Source of the DNA: Periconia sp. R9002
Lineage: Eukaryota > Ascomycota > Dothideomycetes > Pleosporales > Periconiaceae
Assembly (NCBI GenBank): GCA_023627715.1
Contig: JAMAHW010000141.1
Span: forward strand, 1 to 52,827
Direction: 5' to 3'
DNA: 52,827 bases
The position numbers were made by a program, and so were the translations under genes. The notes beneath the pieces were generated by a model. It did no database searches. It saw only the letters and a program-made list of their open reading frames with translations, and was not told where the DNA came from. This document shows, one piece after another, positions 52,636 to 52,827 of the stretch. Numbering within the stretch: the stretch's first letter is position 1; each line of letters starts with the position of its first letter.

Positions 52636-52827
52636 GACCAAGGTCGATAGATTCTCGAGGACAGGAGCGATGGCCGATTCCGAAGACGCGATTCAAGTTA
52701 TACGGAAAGCCATCGACGCGACTCCGGAAGACCATCCAGACCGGCCAATGCGGTTAAACAACCTTGGGCTTCGCCTTAGCAATAGATACTCGAGGACAGG
52801 AGCGATGGTCGACCTCGAAGATGCGAT
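52636..52827 (+). CDS. TPR-repeat protein, partial (cut by window end)
   Basis: The frame reads FSRTGAMADSEDAIQVIRKA then TPEDHPDRPMRLNNLGLRLS and a second RYSRTGAMVDLEDA, so a 45-residue repeat begins again. This is the tetratricopeptide pattern of fungal proteins that often also carry CHAT protease or NACHT/NB-ARC domains. Two starts are possible: ATG 52670, which lies inside the repeat, or an upstream exon joined at the TTTAG acceptor (52631-52635). The second is likelier, because the codons between 52636 and 52670 (VDRFSRTGA) already match the repeat. The function of the whole protein cannot be seen here. Confidence 0.7.

Noticed and set aside
1..52827. tRNA or rRNA genes
   Set aside because: No stretch with convincing A and B boxes or rRNA core was noticed by eye; a dedicated scan would be decisive.

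Overview
The window looks like nuclear DNA of a filamentous ascomycete (Pezizomycotina). The evidence is many very short introns (about 37 to 127 nt) with CTAAC/CTAAT/CTGAC-type branch sites, Zn2Cys6 and Fungal_trans_2-type regulators, a BCS1-like AAA ATPase, a fungal Ty1/copia element, fungal caspase-like and TPR-type proteins, and no operon logic. Exon models were built by hand from reading frame, GT..AG sites and phase. They are predictions, not transcript evidence.

Layout. 0-23 kb is a mosaic of small genes: a chromodomain protein (1612-3227), a kinase-like protein (4347-5093), a C2H2 zinc-finger gene (6444-7657) whose stop overlaps that of a convergent unknown gene (7654-8458), a BCS1-like ATPase (9276-10846), a large coiled-coil / possible nuclease / kinase-like protein (11790-14186), a small MADS-like protein, a lysine-rich unknown, a polytopic membrane protein, a tail-anchored unknown, and a disordered nuclear-type protein (21627-23003). 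Two related minisatellites (19 bp and 17 bp units) lie between them.

23.3-30.2 kb is a minisatellite (core TATCGCCAGCGCTC) invaded repeatedly by one LTR family: a degraded solo LTR, a reversed solo LTR with a 5-bp target duplication, and a complete, apparently young Ty1/copia element (23803-30064). That element has identical 144-bp LTRs, a CATCT target duplication, an intact 1540-codon gag-pol, and an extra upstream ORF with a Myb/SANT-like domain. The extra ORF overlaps gag-pol by ATGA.

30-47 kb is accessory DNA: a 73-residue coiled-coil gene, an ankyrin protein, an unknown 465-residue protein, a PAS protein, a fungal-specific transcription factor and its truncated duplicate, a broken Zn2Cys6 regulator, a gag relic, a minisatellite, and a dispersed, hairpin-rich repeat family present in three or four copies.

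47-52.8 kb looks like a conflict or cell-death locus. It holds a metzincin-type metalloprotease, a 297-residue protein with gasdermin-like features (tentative), a convergent caspase-fold (C14) protease, and the start of a TPR-repeat gene of the kind often fused to CHAT or NLR modules. I infer that the protease and the putative pore former could act together. The sequence shows proximity and domains, not function.
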